A stretch of DNA of 64,000 nt, taken from assembly GCA_009103225.1 (NCBI GenBank), contig RHPI01003369.1, forward strand, positions 1,868,968 to 1,932,967. The letters run 5' to 3'. This document shows, piece after piece, positions 36,225-49,010 of the stretch. How positions within the stretch are numbered: the stretch's first letter is position 1; every line of letters starts with the position of its first letter. Source of the DNA: Chlorokybus atmophyticus. Lineage: Eukaryota; Streptophyta; Chlorokybophyceae; Chlorokybales; Chlorokybaceae. The notes beneath the pieces were generated by a model. It was given only the letters and a program-made list of their open reading frames with translations. It was not told the origin of the DNA and did not search any database. The position numbers and the translations under genes were made by a program.

Positions 36225-37385
36225 CTCGTAGTCGTCAGTGTCGGACGAAAGTGGGGAAGCTCGATGTTGTGGAGTGGATAGGAACGGAGTGCAGTCGGAG
36301 ACAGCACGTGAGCCTCTGCTGCTACAATCGTTGCTCTCGTCGCTGGTCCGCTCGTAGGTGAGGTTGAAGGTTGGGCTCCAACTACTGAGGTCACCCTCGT
36401 CGTATTGGAAAGACCGGTGTGGGCCTGCTCATATAGCTAGTCAAGAGGTGAAAGTGTATGCAGGGTAGAGTGTTTGTGCTCTACCGCCTGTCTCGATGCC
36501 GCTATCACTCACCACACTAGTGCTTATGTGCGCACTATGTAATGGCAGTGATCACGAATGCTCAGGGATGTGTCCCCAGATACAGACTGCACTATCCGAT
36601 GCAGAACACACTCACTTGAGCAAAGAGGGTGACACTGTGAGACAACAAGCCACTACTATAGGTAGTGCTGATTACACAGTTCTTTGCATGAGCGGAAAAT
36701 GTGTTACACTGTTAAGTGAGGTGAATGAGCAAGCAACACGTGGATACTATGCCCTGACTGATGCCAACAAGCACATTGCAACCAGGCACACCAGGCTCCC
36801 AGCGATGATTAGCACGATACACACACGAGCATGTACAGGCTCTCACACAGTGAGGGGGTTCTTGGTAACTGGGATGGCGTGTTTGTAGTTCAAGGCGTTT
36901 CACAAGCTCTTAGCTTACTCACTCACAGTGTCACCAGCTGATCCGGTGAACACTGTGACTACTTATACGAGTCAAATCATAACTTTTCAGAACATAAGCT
37001 AACAGGCATATCAAGGCTATTTCCACGGCGATTGTCACTCGATATAGAACACAACTTATAACTGAACTCACAACTGAAGAGCTACGCGCGGTGCCTATGG
37101 GCTATGGTCGTGGGCTACCTTGAAGTCATAACCTAGCTACTGGTCAAGGACGCGCGCGTTGGTATGTCGGTAGGCCGGGCGCCGGTTTTGATGTAGACAT
37201 GCCCGATGAAGGCTGGTATGTGTGGGCACCAGGCATGACAAGCTGCTAGTGAGACATCAGTGGCAACAGAGACCAGTGAGATGCCACTTGAGCTCGAGAG
37301 AGCAGACTGTGAAGCACCGTTGGCAGTTCACGAGCCAAGTGGGGAGGACCTAATGGCCGTTGATGTGAAAGACATTATATAGCGT
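36225..37385. other. Junction between two oppositely oriented retroelement remnants
   Basis: No domain recognised. This may contain the 5' LTR and leader of the minus-strand element. GTGACACTGTGAG near 36,630 and the inverted CTCACAGTGTCAC near 36,922 form an imperfect inverted pair. Confidence 0.35.
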
Positions 37386-38829
37386 TTGTTTGGTGCATAT
37401 GCACTTGACACATGGTTTGTTAAGTTGCTGAAGCAAGCAGACGATAAGATCACTTGTCACAAGGGCATATCGTATCGTGAGGGCAAGTTGATGGTGTTAG
37501 ATGCACTCGGCTTGAGGCAAGAGTGTTTGTTTGAGGCACACAATTCTGTGTACAATGGGCACATGGGAATGACAAAGACCATCAAGCAGCTGCAGAGACA
37601 GTGTTGGTGGCCAAGCTTGGGTGCTGATGCATCTAAGTTTGTCGCATGTTGTGAGTCGTAAAAGAGACAAAGCCTCGCACAAGAAGCCAGCAGAGTTGCT
37701 GAAGCTCTTAGCTATTCCCAACTATCAGTGGGAATAGCTAAGTGTGAGCATGGATCCAATCACAGATCTACTTGAGACAAAGAAAGGACACAGTGCTGTT
37801 ATTGTCTTTATTGATCGCTTGACCAAGTTGGTCAGATTTGAGCCGTGTCGCACGGAACTTGATGCGCAAGAGTTTGCGTTTGTCTTTGTAAACTCAGTGT
37901 TCAGATCACACGGTGTACCCAAAGAGTTGGTATCAGACCGTGACCCCAAGTTTGTGAGCCAGTTCTGGCAGGCTGTGCCGGTATTTGGGGACTAAGCAGA
38001 GCTTGAGCACTACTTACCATCCACAGAGCCATGGTCAAACGGAGCGCGTCAACCAGGTGCTTGAAGATGTGCTGCACCACTACACGTCACCCATGTTCGA
38101 TGAGTGGGATGTGTACTTGCCGTTAGCTGAGTTCGCTGTGAACAATGCATGGCATGAGTCGCTACGTAGCACTCCGTTCTCTCTGAAATATGGGCATTAT
38201 GTGTTAACACACTTATGTCTCTGAATGTTGAGCCGTTCAGCAAAGTGCCTGTAGCCAGAGACTTCACTGAGAGCATGCATGCCGCGTTGGCACATGCGAA
38301 AGACTGCCTGAGAGCAGCACAAGACAGGCAAAAGACGTATGCCAACAGGCCACGAAGACCTAGAGATGATCTCCAAGTTGGGGACCAAGTGTTGTTGAGT
38401 TCGAAGAACATTCAATTAAAAACAAGCGGGGTACGCAAGTTGCTACCAAGATGGTTGGGTCCATTCCGCATCACTGACAGTGTTGGTGAGCGTGCCTTTC
38501 TGCTAGAGTTGCTAAAGAGCATGCGTGTACATGATGTGTTTTCTGTAGCACTGCTGAAACCGTACACAAGTGACAGTCCAGTGCAGCCACCTCCTCCTCC
38601 AGCTGAGGTAGAGGGCAACCTTGAGCATGAGGTCGAGGCCATTGTTGGCAAACGGCTCAGAAAGTACAAGAAAAGCTTTCGAACCCAATAATTAGTAAAA
38701 TGGCTTGGTTATGGCGAAGAGCATAACACCTGGGAGCGTATTTCCAACTTGGCAAACTGTGCTGCCAAGCTAGAGAAGTTCGAGAATGAGCTCAAATCCA
38801 CAGGTGCCACTTACGAGAGCTTGTGCTAA
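37386..38829 (+). pseudogene. Ty3/gypsy integrase and chromodomain fragment
   Basis: 5'-truncated pol remnant. Zinc site: AHNSVYNGHMGMTKTIKQL and CWW...VACCES (about 37,540-37,660). Core: D in MDPITDLLE (about 37,753), D in SDRDPKFVSQFW (about 37,937), E in GQTERVNQVLED (about 38,040). Tail: PRWLGPFRITDS and MRVHDVFSVALLKPY. The chromodomain reads EAIVGKRLRK..., interrupted by TAA at 38,689-38,691, then LVKWLGYGEEHNTWE, ending at 38,829. Frame changes near 37,660-37,740, 37,980 and 38,205 confirm decay. No reverse transcriptase lies upstream. The plus orientation opposes the methyltransferase element. Confidence 0.85.
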
Positions 38830-39066
38830 GAGCTTGTGCTTAGTTGTAAGAGCATGTGCACGTGCCTACAACCTCTTCATGTGACATACCAACACCGCAT
38901 GCACTGGTACTTAGTATCAGAGTTGTTCTGTCACTCCCGTGACTTGCACTACTTTCACGCGTGGAGTGCAGCTATCGGCGGGTTTGGCCAACTTTGCCAA
39001 AAGCTGTGCGGGACATGTGTTCCATCCTTTTTGCAACGAGGTCGTTGCAATGCAAGTGGGGAGGAA

Positions 39067-39730
39067 TGTCACGCTTATAAGGTTGGCTAAAGTCATTCTC
39101 TGTTCCTTACTTATGTATGATGAGACCGTGTGCATTTTCCATGTCATAAGCATGTGTAGTGCTTGTAGGATGGCTCTCACGTGGTCTACTCTTGAGCCTA
39201 TGAGGCCTTGAGTGAGATACTCTGCACAAGGTATTGCATATCAGCAAGCATAGAGCTGGTCGGTACCATTGAGACATGGCCATGTGAGCCATGTCTCCGC
39301 ATGTGTGTGCATATGTTTGCATGTGCATATGTCCGCATATGAGTGCATATGTGAGAATATGAGGTACGTACTAGATGTATGCATGTGTATGCATGCATGC
39401 GCATATGTGTGCATATGCGCACATAAGTATGCATAGGGATGCATATGTATGCATGTGTGTGATGTCCTAGGATGATGTGACCAGCCAAAGACGTTCACAA
39501 TATCCGAGGCTGATGTGTGATCAGTCTTGGACATTACACAAGAGGTCCAAGGGCTGGTGTGGCAGCCCTAGACATGAGTTGTGGTTAACGCAGCCATGAC
39601 AAGGCAAGTAGCCTTGGACTTGGATGTTCCAAGTCGGAGAGCAGCAAAGAGGGGGTATATGAACGGCCTCAGCAAGTGTTGAAGGGGGGCTCATCCTGTG
39701 CATACTCGAATCTTGTGTGTGGGGTGCCTA
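39067..39730 (+). repeat. LTR of family B
   Basis: A purine tract (GTGGGGAGGAA) is followed by TGTCACGCTTATAAGGTTGG. Similarity to the minus-strand copy at 1-592 continues through AAAGTCATTCTCTG, CAAGTCGGAGAGCAGCAAA and TGTGTGGGGTGCC. It lies just 3' of the integrase fragment, so it is probably that element's 3' LTR. The far end was not fixed; 39,730 is where comparison stops. Confidence 0.65.
39296..39455. repeat. GCATATG/GCATGTG tandem-like tract
   Basis: About 160 bp of imperfect GCATATGTGT and GTATGCATGC units within the LTR. Confidence 0.8.
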
Positions 39731-40118
39731 GTTTGATTGTTCAAGGGGCTCTCCCTCTCATCCCATGTGGGGTGTGATGCTTGTGGCAGCTCTGCACATG
39801 TGTGTAGGGTGTGCTTGAGTGTGCATGTGTGTGGGAGCTAAGTAGAGAGGTTGGTGGCATCCTCTCCTTCCTTGGTGCGGTGCTGTGACTTCCCCTTCAA
39901 GATACTGCACCGTGTGTTGCTGGTTGGGCGTTCGGAAGCAAGTCCTTGTGCTTGTGCATAAGTTTGTCAAGCCGTACGGCAAGTAAGTGAGTGGTATCGT
40001 TACATGCACACAGAGTTCAAATCTCTGAGCGAAGCTTTTAAAATTGCAATAAAGTATTCATATATTAGTTTGAAAGAAGTTTTCCGCTGGATATAAACCT
40101 TTTTATCATTTGCAAAAG

Positions 40119-40695
<577 letters not shown>

Positions 40696-40922
40696 TGTAC
40701 TTTGCAAGGTTGTTCATTTTGGGAAGTTACCTTTTCACGAAGCAGTGGGAGCAAGTGCAATAGTAAGGTTACGCCATTACTGAAGCCCATGCCACATGCA
40801 ACGTGTTTGGTTGTTTTGAACACAAATTGAGCGCCAATGGTGTATCTACTCTGTTGCAGGCCCAAAGTTTAACGGTCTAAAACCCCGACACCTGGATTTA
40901 AAACCGTTTATAGAGAAAACTA

Positions 40923-41520
40923 AGGATGTACATGTACACTTAAGTGTACATTTTAATGGCCCTCCTTGGCATGGCCTTCTTGGCCGGTGGTGATGTGACA
41001 ATGCAACATGTGATACATTGTTGGATAGCTTTCGGCGTGACGTGTCGAGGAAAGTAACCGCGCAGTGGTTATGCAATTTTCTAACGTTGTGACATTGTAA
41101 TCAGGGTTTGCTGATCGGACCCGTCGAAGGACCCGGCGGGTTCACTCAGATAGGAATGTGTTTTTATAGAGAAGGAAACTTGTGACAAGTTACCAACGAA
41201 AGTTGTTCAACTCGACGAGAGCTATCCAACGAGTTCATACATGCCGCGGAATTCCCACAATGCAGCCGTAAGGACACTTTGAAGGCCGTTGCATAATTGT
41301 ACACAAAAGTGTGCAGTGACTTTTGCCACTATGGTCGCTTACCAAGGTGTAACTTTTAACACAAGTAGCCAATCAAGCTGAAAGTTCACACACAAGCTGC
41401 TTACAATGTGAGCAATGTGTGTACAAAGTTTCAGCTTGAAATGTGAGGGTTTGCGATTGTTATAGCAATGCCATGCAGATGAGATAAATGTACACTTAAG
41501 TGTACATATATCTACATCCC
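40923..41520. mobile_element. MITE with a 20-bp palindrome in each inverted end
   Basis: The left end AGGATGTA and the right end (complement GGGATGTA) each lead into the perfect palindrome ATGTACACTTAAGTGTACAT, at 40,932-40,951 and 41,488-41,507. TA lies on both sides (40,921-40,922 and 41,521-41,522). 598 bp, non-coding. The palindrome within each end is unusual. Confidence 0.65.
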
Positions 41521-41714
41521 TAGTGTTAAGTCTTTGTAATTGGCCTATGGGCCATAGGCTATGGCATCACATCGCCAACGACAGAAAAACGATGTCTTTC
41601 AACGAGTCACGTGATCGCGTATCAGTTTGAGCGTCACACAGTGACTCACACTGCGTGTGACGGTCACTGGATTCGCGCCTGCCTCCTGCGGGGGGCGTGT
41701 GAGGGAGCGGTGAC

Positions 41715-44037
41715 ATGACCGGCGAGCTGTGGTGGCCATGCGGCGGGCGGCGGTGGCAGCGGCAGCAACCATGCCGCCGCACGCGTGGGGTGGCAGTGGG
41801 AGGCAGTGGGAGGCTGAGCGCAGGACGGCGTTTCAGCCTAGGCTTAGCGGCAGGCAGGGCGTGCGTCAGGGTGTGGGCGTGCCTGGCGCTGACGCTGGCC
41901 GCCGCCCCCTTCGCCCAGCTGCTCGCCTCATGGGGAATACTAGGACAATCCGCGGGTAACAATGACAGCTGTCCCACTGCTAGCCTCTACAAGTAGTACC
42001 CTTACCATTAAGCTGGATTGTGCATGCTGTGCCCTGTTGACACAAACACTGATGTTAGATTGCCTTCGTCTCTTGCTGCACACAACTTGTCTGTTGAACG
42101 AAGGCACGCACTAGGCCTACCGGCAGCAGTCAGTCTTGTCATCAATTGTCAGGCTGCTATCATACCATAGGCATCATTTAAACATGACGAACTTGCGGGC
42201 AAGCAGAGTTGGTCAGTCGCGTCGTATAACAACTCGTTTTGGTTGCTCAGGTGTTGACAGCTTAGTCGACCCCCGCGGCTGCTACTAAAAGTTCACAGCG
42301 CGGGCCTGCTCGGCGCTGGCTTCTCACGTCGCCTCAACACCAGCGCCCAGCCCGGAGCACACGCCTGATCAAGCATGCAACGCTAGCGACTCTCAGCAAT
42401 TCCCTCCTTTCAATCACGACAAGTTGGCATCCTGGTGCACGCTGCCAGAGTCCATCGCCCGCAGTTTGGTGTTGCTGATGACCAAGGCAACGAACAACAG
42501 AGAGATTCAGATGTAGTAAATTCCAAGTGTATGTCTGCCAAGCTCAAGACTCTCAGCTGCAACCGCACGCCGCCTTGCCTCTACCTGCGTAAGTGGCACT
42601 ATCAGTTTCGCAGCACAGCACACAAATTGAGCCAATGCTGTGATGCACTGAGGAGCACTTGTGCTGCACATGCTGTGCTCGCAGCCACCAAAGGCCCTTG
42701 GCATGACGACCTGCCCTCAAGGATAGCGTGCAAGAAGTACAACAGGTGCATTCTGTGTGTGTGTGTCCGCTGCGCATGTGCACATACATGTGGCCACATG
42801 CGGTCGTGCGCACGAGCCTGTGAGCGCGGATGTGTGGATGCATGTGTATACTTCGTGTGACACCATGATACGTCATGCTATGCGTTAAACATGTACAGCT
42901 CTTGCCGCCACGCATGCAAGCCAGAGCTGCCAGCTGCTCAGCAATTGCGGCACATACAGTCATTGCGAGTTGTCAATGTGCTACAAAGCAGCAGTGCTCT
43001 TGCAGGGATGAAGACTGGCCCGTATACGATCCCACCCTCAAGCACACGCCTGCTACTCGCACCACCTTGGACCTCCTCTACCTCATGCGCAACAAGACTC
43101 TGTTGGTTGCTGGCGATAGCGTGATGCAGCACACGTGGTACGCCATCATGTGCGCGCTGGAGCGCTACAGCCTCGCCGAGGAGGACCCTAAGAGGTACAC
43201 ACACATCTGGAACATCATGCGGGACATCGGCCCAACGCAACGGGTGGAAGGTCGGCCTGGACTCTACAATCGCACAGACCGGTGGGACATAGACGGCACC
43301 CGCGTGTGGCGTGCAGCGGAGCCATACAACGTCACGCTGCTGATGGTGAAAGCTGCCTATGATTGTGACATAACAGCATGCTTCTCACACTCTAATCTGT
43401 GCAGCCTCGTGTGAATGCTTTTGACGCCGTGTATCTGACTCCCTTTGTGGAGCTGTCGGATGTCACCTTGACCGGATTCGGCCTTTACTACTCGCCTGAC
43501 CTTTGCGCGTCTGAAGCGGCCCTGCAAAGCCCTCCCATCCTACGACAAGTGGAGCAGGGAAAAGGTATGTACCTGCAAGCCACAGTTTTTCCAAGTTGAA
43601 GAAGCAGTCTGGAGCAACCGACCGAGTGCATGTCACACGTAGGTAGTGATGGCGAGGTGAGAGAGGTGTCGGCGCAGCACTTTCCCGTGACTGGCCACTA
43701 TGAGGCAGCATTGAACAGTGCAGATGGCGGCATGCACAGGGGCGAGTGCGAGCCACTGACCGCCGACACATACACCGGCAACGCCAATGCCCGCATCAAC
43801 ATGCGCTGGCATGAGGCTGTCTGCTCTCACCCCAACATATACATCGTGCCCTTCTACAACCTCACGGCCACGCGACACAACCTACACATGGGCGGGCCGG
43901 GACCCGTCGAGGCCAACAAGCCGCGCGACTGCACCCACTTGTGCTACACGCCCCTCATGTGGGATGTTCACTTCTTCGACATATACAATGTGCTCAAAGA
44001 TGCAATAAACCATCGCCGCGGCTATAGCGACATGTAG
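41715..44037 (+). CDS. PC-esterase A: GDS/DxxH (TBL/PMR5-like) protein, six exons
   Basis: Proposed exons are 41715-41955, 42397-42588, 42685-42745, 43006-43345, 43405-43564 and 43643-44037. This gives 462 residues with no internal stop. A membrane anchor (VWACLALTLAAAPFAQLLAS) follows a basic N-terminus, so a type II secretory-pathway protein is likely. The catalytic-type motifs are AGDSVMQHTW and DCTHLCYTPLMWD, matching the GDS and DxxH motifs of PC-esterase/TBL proteins that acetylate or deacetylate wall polysaccharides. Compared with PC-esterase B, parts of exons 2 and 5 are read in a shifted frame. The exon 5 shift comes from a 2-nt loss that the next splice junction compensates; exon 2 is shifted between its acceptor and mid-exon. 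Those stretches are diverged or mis-modelled. Confidence 0.75.
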
Positions 44038-44416
44038 GAGAGTGGGTGAGCAGGTGATCAGCTAGAGCTACCAGTTTGCAGCATTTTGTGCCACAGTGTG
44101 CTGGGTGCTCGTTACATTGACATTGCACCAATAACAAAGCGTGTGAAATAACTTGGATGCACCCAATGGCACACGGTCACACGTACAAAGTTGTCGAAAT
44201 CTTGTAAGGATAGTTCATGTTTGTCGAGCATTACAAGTCCAACTACTAGGTAACAATCAAGTTGAGGTGCCATGTTTACAATCAGTTACGTACTACATAG
44301 CAAACGGTGCGGTTTCGGCACAAGTTGTGCATAGCTCGCAACATGAATTGGGGTGATGAAGTTAACGTGCTGTCACTGTCATAGACACGAGTTTGACTGT
44401 CAGTGAAGTACGTTAT

Positions 44417-45838
44417 CCTTTTTATATTCTGCACGCAAATAACAGTGTATTAAGAAATATCAACAGGCAAGAGTTCAGCGCTAGCTCGGGCTTGAGTAAA
44501 ATTTCGAACAAGTGCACAGCAAGGCAAGAGCAGAGAGGGTCCGCACAAGTAGCTACAAATATTGGTACAAGGACAGAGAAGGTGTGTTATCAGCTGAAGG
44601 GGGGAGCATCTTAACCAGGCGGGGGAAGCGAGTGCCACACCACCTTTGGTAGGGATAAGACGAGGAGGAGAAGCATAAGCGGCCCCATGTAGCCTGGAAC
44701 TGCATGAAGGCTAATAGTCTTCTGTCGTCCGTGCTCACCGTGGCAAGCACTTTGTGCCAATTCCCCTTCGCCACCACCGAGATGGCTTCAAAGATGAACA
44801 GAATGCATTGCCTGGGTGAGGGGGGTAGATGATCAACACAGGTTCGGTTGCGAGAGAGCGATAGGTGCCATATGATCAGGGGAAATAGTTTGCGCCAGAG
44901 AGTCTTCATCGCAGCGTCGGAGCAGGGGGGAGTGAAGAAGATAGTGTGCAAAGAGCGGGTGAAGCGGTGCCCTCCGAGGAGGGTCCACCAGGAGCGAAGC
45001 CAGTGCCACACCTGTAGGCTGAAGGGGCACTCTGTAAGGAGGTGAGTGGGAGTCTCCATAACAGAGGTGGAGCATAGCAAACAGAGTCCGTCAGACAGGT
45101 GGAAGCGACGTAGGCGGTCGCCTGTAAAGAGGGCGTGTGGTGCAGAAGAAACCAGATGAATGAGCGGATAGAGCCTTTGTGTGGTAGGGAGTGAACAGTC
45201 CTCCACACAGCAGGCCAGTTGTCACTTGGCTGCAAAGGGGTCGGCCATCTGCGTGGGGCTGGGGAGAGGTGCACATGGCTAGCAGCGAGCACCTGATAAC
45301 CCCAGCGTGAACTGTATTCACACAGAGAGCCAGGTTGCTGCACTGGCATCCATGCCTCGACTACGGGTCGACATGCAGGTGCATGAGAGGTGCTGCGCCC
45401 ACCACTCTCCAACCCTGGTAGCGGGCCGCTGGGGAGGGGCTGGACCATGCAGCGCTGTTGATGGTGGCGCTACACATGGTGGAGCGGCCCCAGCGGCCAG
45501 GGGGGGCTAGCACTCTGATTCGGACCAGCTGATGGCGACGAAAGAGGCTGGTACAGAGGAGGAGAGAGTGTCGTGCTCCGGGCCGTCCAAGTTGAAGGCT
45601 ATGCCCGAGCATCGCCTGCCTGCCACCTTTTTTCAATGAAGACCGCGGTGGTGATGGCTGCAGTCCGTGAAGGGATGCCCCACCAATCGTGTGAAGAGGG
45701 GAAGCCCACCCCGGCGTGAAGAAGAGACAACTAAGCGGCGGGGGAGGCAGTCTGGCAGCTGCTGAAGCTGTGCCTGTGCCCGCGGGGAGGTGACGAGTAG
45801 CCATGCAGCGAGGGTGTTAGCTTCATCAAAGGCTCTGA
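44417..45838 (-). mobile_element. 5'-truncated LINE (non-LTR retrotransposon) fragment
   Basis: Only the 3' part of the reverse-transcriptase ORF remains. It includes an RT zinc-binding block (GDRLRRFHLSDGLCLLC, then HLLTEC) at about 45,120-45,030 and W-rich text after it. Upstream coding pieces change frame several times. The fragment is bounded by a perfect 15-bp duplication AGTGAAGTACGTTAT (44,402-44,416 and 45,839-45,853), a typical LINE target duplication. The 3' end on the minus strand is A-rich (AATATAAAAAGG). Confidence 0.83.
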
Positions 45839-45853
45839 AGTGAAGTACGTTAT

Positions 45854-46469
45854 TGAAGGATTGTGCTACGATAGAGCCACAGCACTCTTATGGCAAGAGT
45901 CTCTTGCCACAAGAGTGCACCCTTGTTGCTTGCACTTTGTTGCATAAAGCCCCTAGCTAGCCCTCGTGTACTACTTTGAAATAGTTATGTGCTTTGTTGC
46001 CTGCTTGCTGACCTGATGTGACGTGCGAAGACTTCCGCGTGGTTGTAAATGTGTGGCATAGCTTATAAGTCAAACACTCTGCTGCATCTTCTCGCCTGCA
46101 TGCACAAGAGACAAGAAAATGCGCGTTGTGCATGATAACATAGCATGTTGCACAAACATGTGTGACATTGTGACTTTTAGTATCCGGTAATGCAAATGCT
46201 CAATTACTATGTTACCATAATATCAATGGCTTGCGAATGGTTATGTGTTTCTTGCTGTTGTTGTTGGGGTTGAAGAGGGGGGGGGGGCGAGGATCCTCGC
46301 AAACGGACCTTCGCTTGGTACATAATTGATATATGTCATCTATACAACATAGGTACTTTACAGTACCATAAATTACTCATCAACATCGTTCTGAGCTTAA
46401 CATTTGGTGCCTCAACGAGACACGAGGCGAGGGGCTCCCCAAGCTAATTCTTGACAGTGTGTGCCTGGC
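45854..46469. other. Gene-free stretch
   Basis: Contains a (G)n run near 46,278 and an imperfect TCTTATGGCAAGAG / CTCTTGCCACAAGA inverted pair near 45,885-45,915. No gene seen. Confidence 0.5.
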
Positions 46470-47095
46470 TCAGGCACAGCTCGAGGCCGCCTCTCAGTCG
46501 ATAGCTCACTAAGCCTTTGCCACAATGAGCTTGCATGCTGCTGGGGCGGCGGCGGCGGCGGCGGCGGAGAACACAGCCGTTTGCTGCGTGCAAGTTGCTG
46601 CTGCTCCAAAGTTACATGCTGTGCTCACGCATGCCATGGGCGAATCTCCAAACCGTTTTACAGCAGTGTTGTTGCTGTACAAGAGCTGAGCTGCGGCCAC
46701 AGCTTGTTGATGTGACAGCTGGTCTGTGGCCGCCACCAAGCGAGCTTCGTGCCGGTTCAGCATGACGATGGTGATGGTGACGTGTGTGGAAGAGAGCGCA
46801 CCCCGCTGGTAAGCGTGTCTTGGCACCCCCCCCACGCTGCGCCATTGCCGCGGATAAACAGGTTTGCGTTGCGCTGTCACATAGCCCCTGTCCTTTGCTT
46901 TGCCAGTGTTTGTACAAGTTGCGGCGCTGTCGCCGTGCCTACCGGCATGCGAGACGGCATCCTTTTCTGCTTGTTACTCCTTGTTACAGCACCACTTGTT
47001 TCAGCTTGCCAAGCAGCAGTGCATGGAAAGCACCGCCCTTGCAGTAGTGTGACAGCAAGCAAGCTTTGCAGCTTTGGTTGCGCCCCTGAAGTTGC
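46470..47095 (+). repeat. Duplicated 5' flank of ST2
   Basis: Counterpart of 4,670-5,284. It includes a (GGC)n tract at 46,544-46,567 that is absent from the ST1 copy. Confidence 0.6.
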
Positions 47096-48833
47096 ATGAT
47101 GCCACGTGCGTGTGCTGCTGGTGTAGTGGTGCTGGCGGCGTGCGCTCTCTGCCTTTTGGGGGTGCTGCCGCTGGGGCAGGCCGGCGAGGTCAGCACAGAG
47201 GAACAGGGCATCATCAATGGCGACAACGACTTCATCCTCCTGCCACGCATGGCCAGGGCGTTAGAGGATCGCCCGGTGCATGACGACTTCTTCCAAGACG
47301 TGAGTGCAGTCAAGTGCTACTAGCTTAGTAAGTGAAGTGGGCTCACATGCAGTCTGCCTTAAAAGCGTTAATTGTGCAGTCAAGATCAGGACTGTGTGGT
47401 TCACGTTGAAATGTCGTGACCATTACATCACTTTACTTAAATGCCCACTCATGTGTCTCTTGCAGGTGGAGTTTGCGCATGGGCAGCGGGGACTGATCGA
47501 CCAGACAAGCAAGGATGGAAGCGGCCGACAGCTGCCTGCAGCAATCTGTTATGAAGGCAAATTGCTGCCAAACATGTTCATATTTGGCTCACCAAAGGCC
47601 GGAACTACAACCCTGTGGGCCTACCTCGTAAGGTACGCCATTCGTGGAAGTTGTTAAGCATTTACAATTGCCTCAACTCTCGTACTTGCTGTGATATGCT
47701 TTGCAAACACTGTCCTGCATGCAGTCCTTTTGCACATGACAGCGTCTGGAGCTTCCCCAAGGAACCGAAGGTCCTGGGACAATACCACGCGGGCTGGACC
47801 GCAACAAGGATGGCAGTCGAGTACGTGCCTTTCTTTCCCACATGTAACAACGCCAACAATGGGGTAAGCACAGCACACAGCATCCCTGACTGTGCCAATC
47901 TTACTCTCAGTGAGCAAACTCATCCAACTCTGCCCCTGGCAGACATATTATGTCGTAGATGGCTCTCCAGTCTACATCTACCGTGACCTCACCCCAACTC
48001 ACATTATGCAAATATATGGGACGGAGGCGTCAAAGAACCTGAAATTCATTGCCACGCTGCGCAACCCAGCAGACAGAATACTATCATTCTTCAACTCATA
48101 CGGGAGGGCGCTTGGCTATATCCCGTGTGACGCCAATTTCGATGAGTGGGTGACACAGGAGCTGGCTTTCACGGACTTGTGCTTGAAAGCTGCTGGCATG
48201 CGCCGTTCACCTCCTGGAAACCTTCCAATGGTAAGCCTCAACTCAACTTAACTAGTCTCGTGTATTCTCAGAACACCAATTGGCATATCACTTTGTGTCG
48301 CTGACAGGAGTGTCTTGCAAATAGGCTTATCGCCGCTGCCAACGCCTGAACCAGATCATTCAGTCTTGGCATGCAATGCAGCTGTTCAATTGGTTCAACC
48401 ACTTCAGCCCAGACCAGTTCATGTTCATAGACTTTGATGATATGAACAACGACCCCAAGGAGACTATACACAAGGTACGTGTTGCAAATCTTCATATCCA
48501 ATCTTGCGGCACGGGCCCTGTTACATGTGGCTTATATCTGAGCATTTCATGTTGCAGATGTTTGACTTCGCAAGCATTCCGTTTATTGAGCATGAGTTCC
48601 AGCCGCTGGTTGCCAACAATGGTTCTCAGAAGGTGGATTTGTTCTCAAAAAGGTGCCCACGCCAGAAGGAGATGTTGCCTTCCACGCGCGAAGCGCTTGA
48701 TGAGTTCTTCCTGCCTTTGAATGTGCAGCTGAGGAACATTATGGTTAGAACTGGGCATGAGGATTCTGTGCCTGCGTTCGCCCTGCGCTCTTATGACTCG
48801 AATATGTCGCGGAAGAAGTCAGGGGCACAATAA
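47096..48833 (+). CDS. ST2: PAPS-dependent carbohydrate sulfotransferase, six exons
   Basis: Proposed exons are 47096-47299, 47466-47632, 47725-47863, 47943-48230, 48325-48474 and 48558-48833, all GT-AG, giving 407 residues. The signal/anchor is at residues about 9-30. The 5'-PSB loop GSPKAGTTTLWAYL and the 3'-PB motif LRNPADRILSFF are identical to ST1. Exons 2-5 have exactly the ST1 lengths. The last exon has four extra codons (KVDLFSKR region). Substitutions spare the PAPS motifs and keep every splice site, which suggests both copies are functional. The acceptor glycan is unknown. The gene lies between the LINE fragment and the convergent PC-esterase B. Confidence 0.92.
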
Positions 48834-49010
48834 CCAAAGCAATAGGTGATGACAGTGGTTTTACTGCTGTGTAGCTGCACTAGTTGGTGAGCTAGGTGTT
48901 ATAGGCGGGTGGAGATGGGTGGCACCCAATAGTGTGTGTACATGTGTGCTACATCAAACAAGTTGGCAAGATACCTGCTTTAGCATGGTGGACAAGCGCT
49001 GGATTGCACG
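48834..49010 (+). repeat. Duplicated 3' flank of ST2
   Basis: Resembles 7,007-7,180 after ST1, ending with the shared CATGGTGGACAAGCGCTG. This marks the right edge of the ST1/ST2 segmental duplication. Confidence 0.55.

Noticed and set aside
36496-36888. 130-residue plus-strand frame between the retroelement remnants
   Set aside because: No recognised motif, and it lies where an LTR or leader is expected. Not convincing as a gene.
41567-41977. 136-residue minus-strand frame over PC-esterase A exon 1
   Set aside because: Shadow of a GC-rich exon. The plus strand is supported by homology with PC-esterase B.
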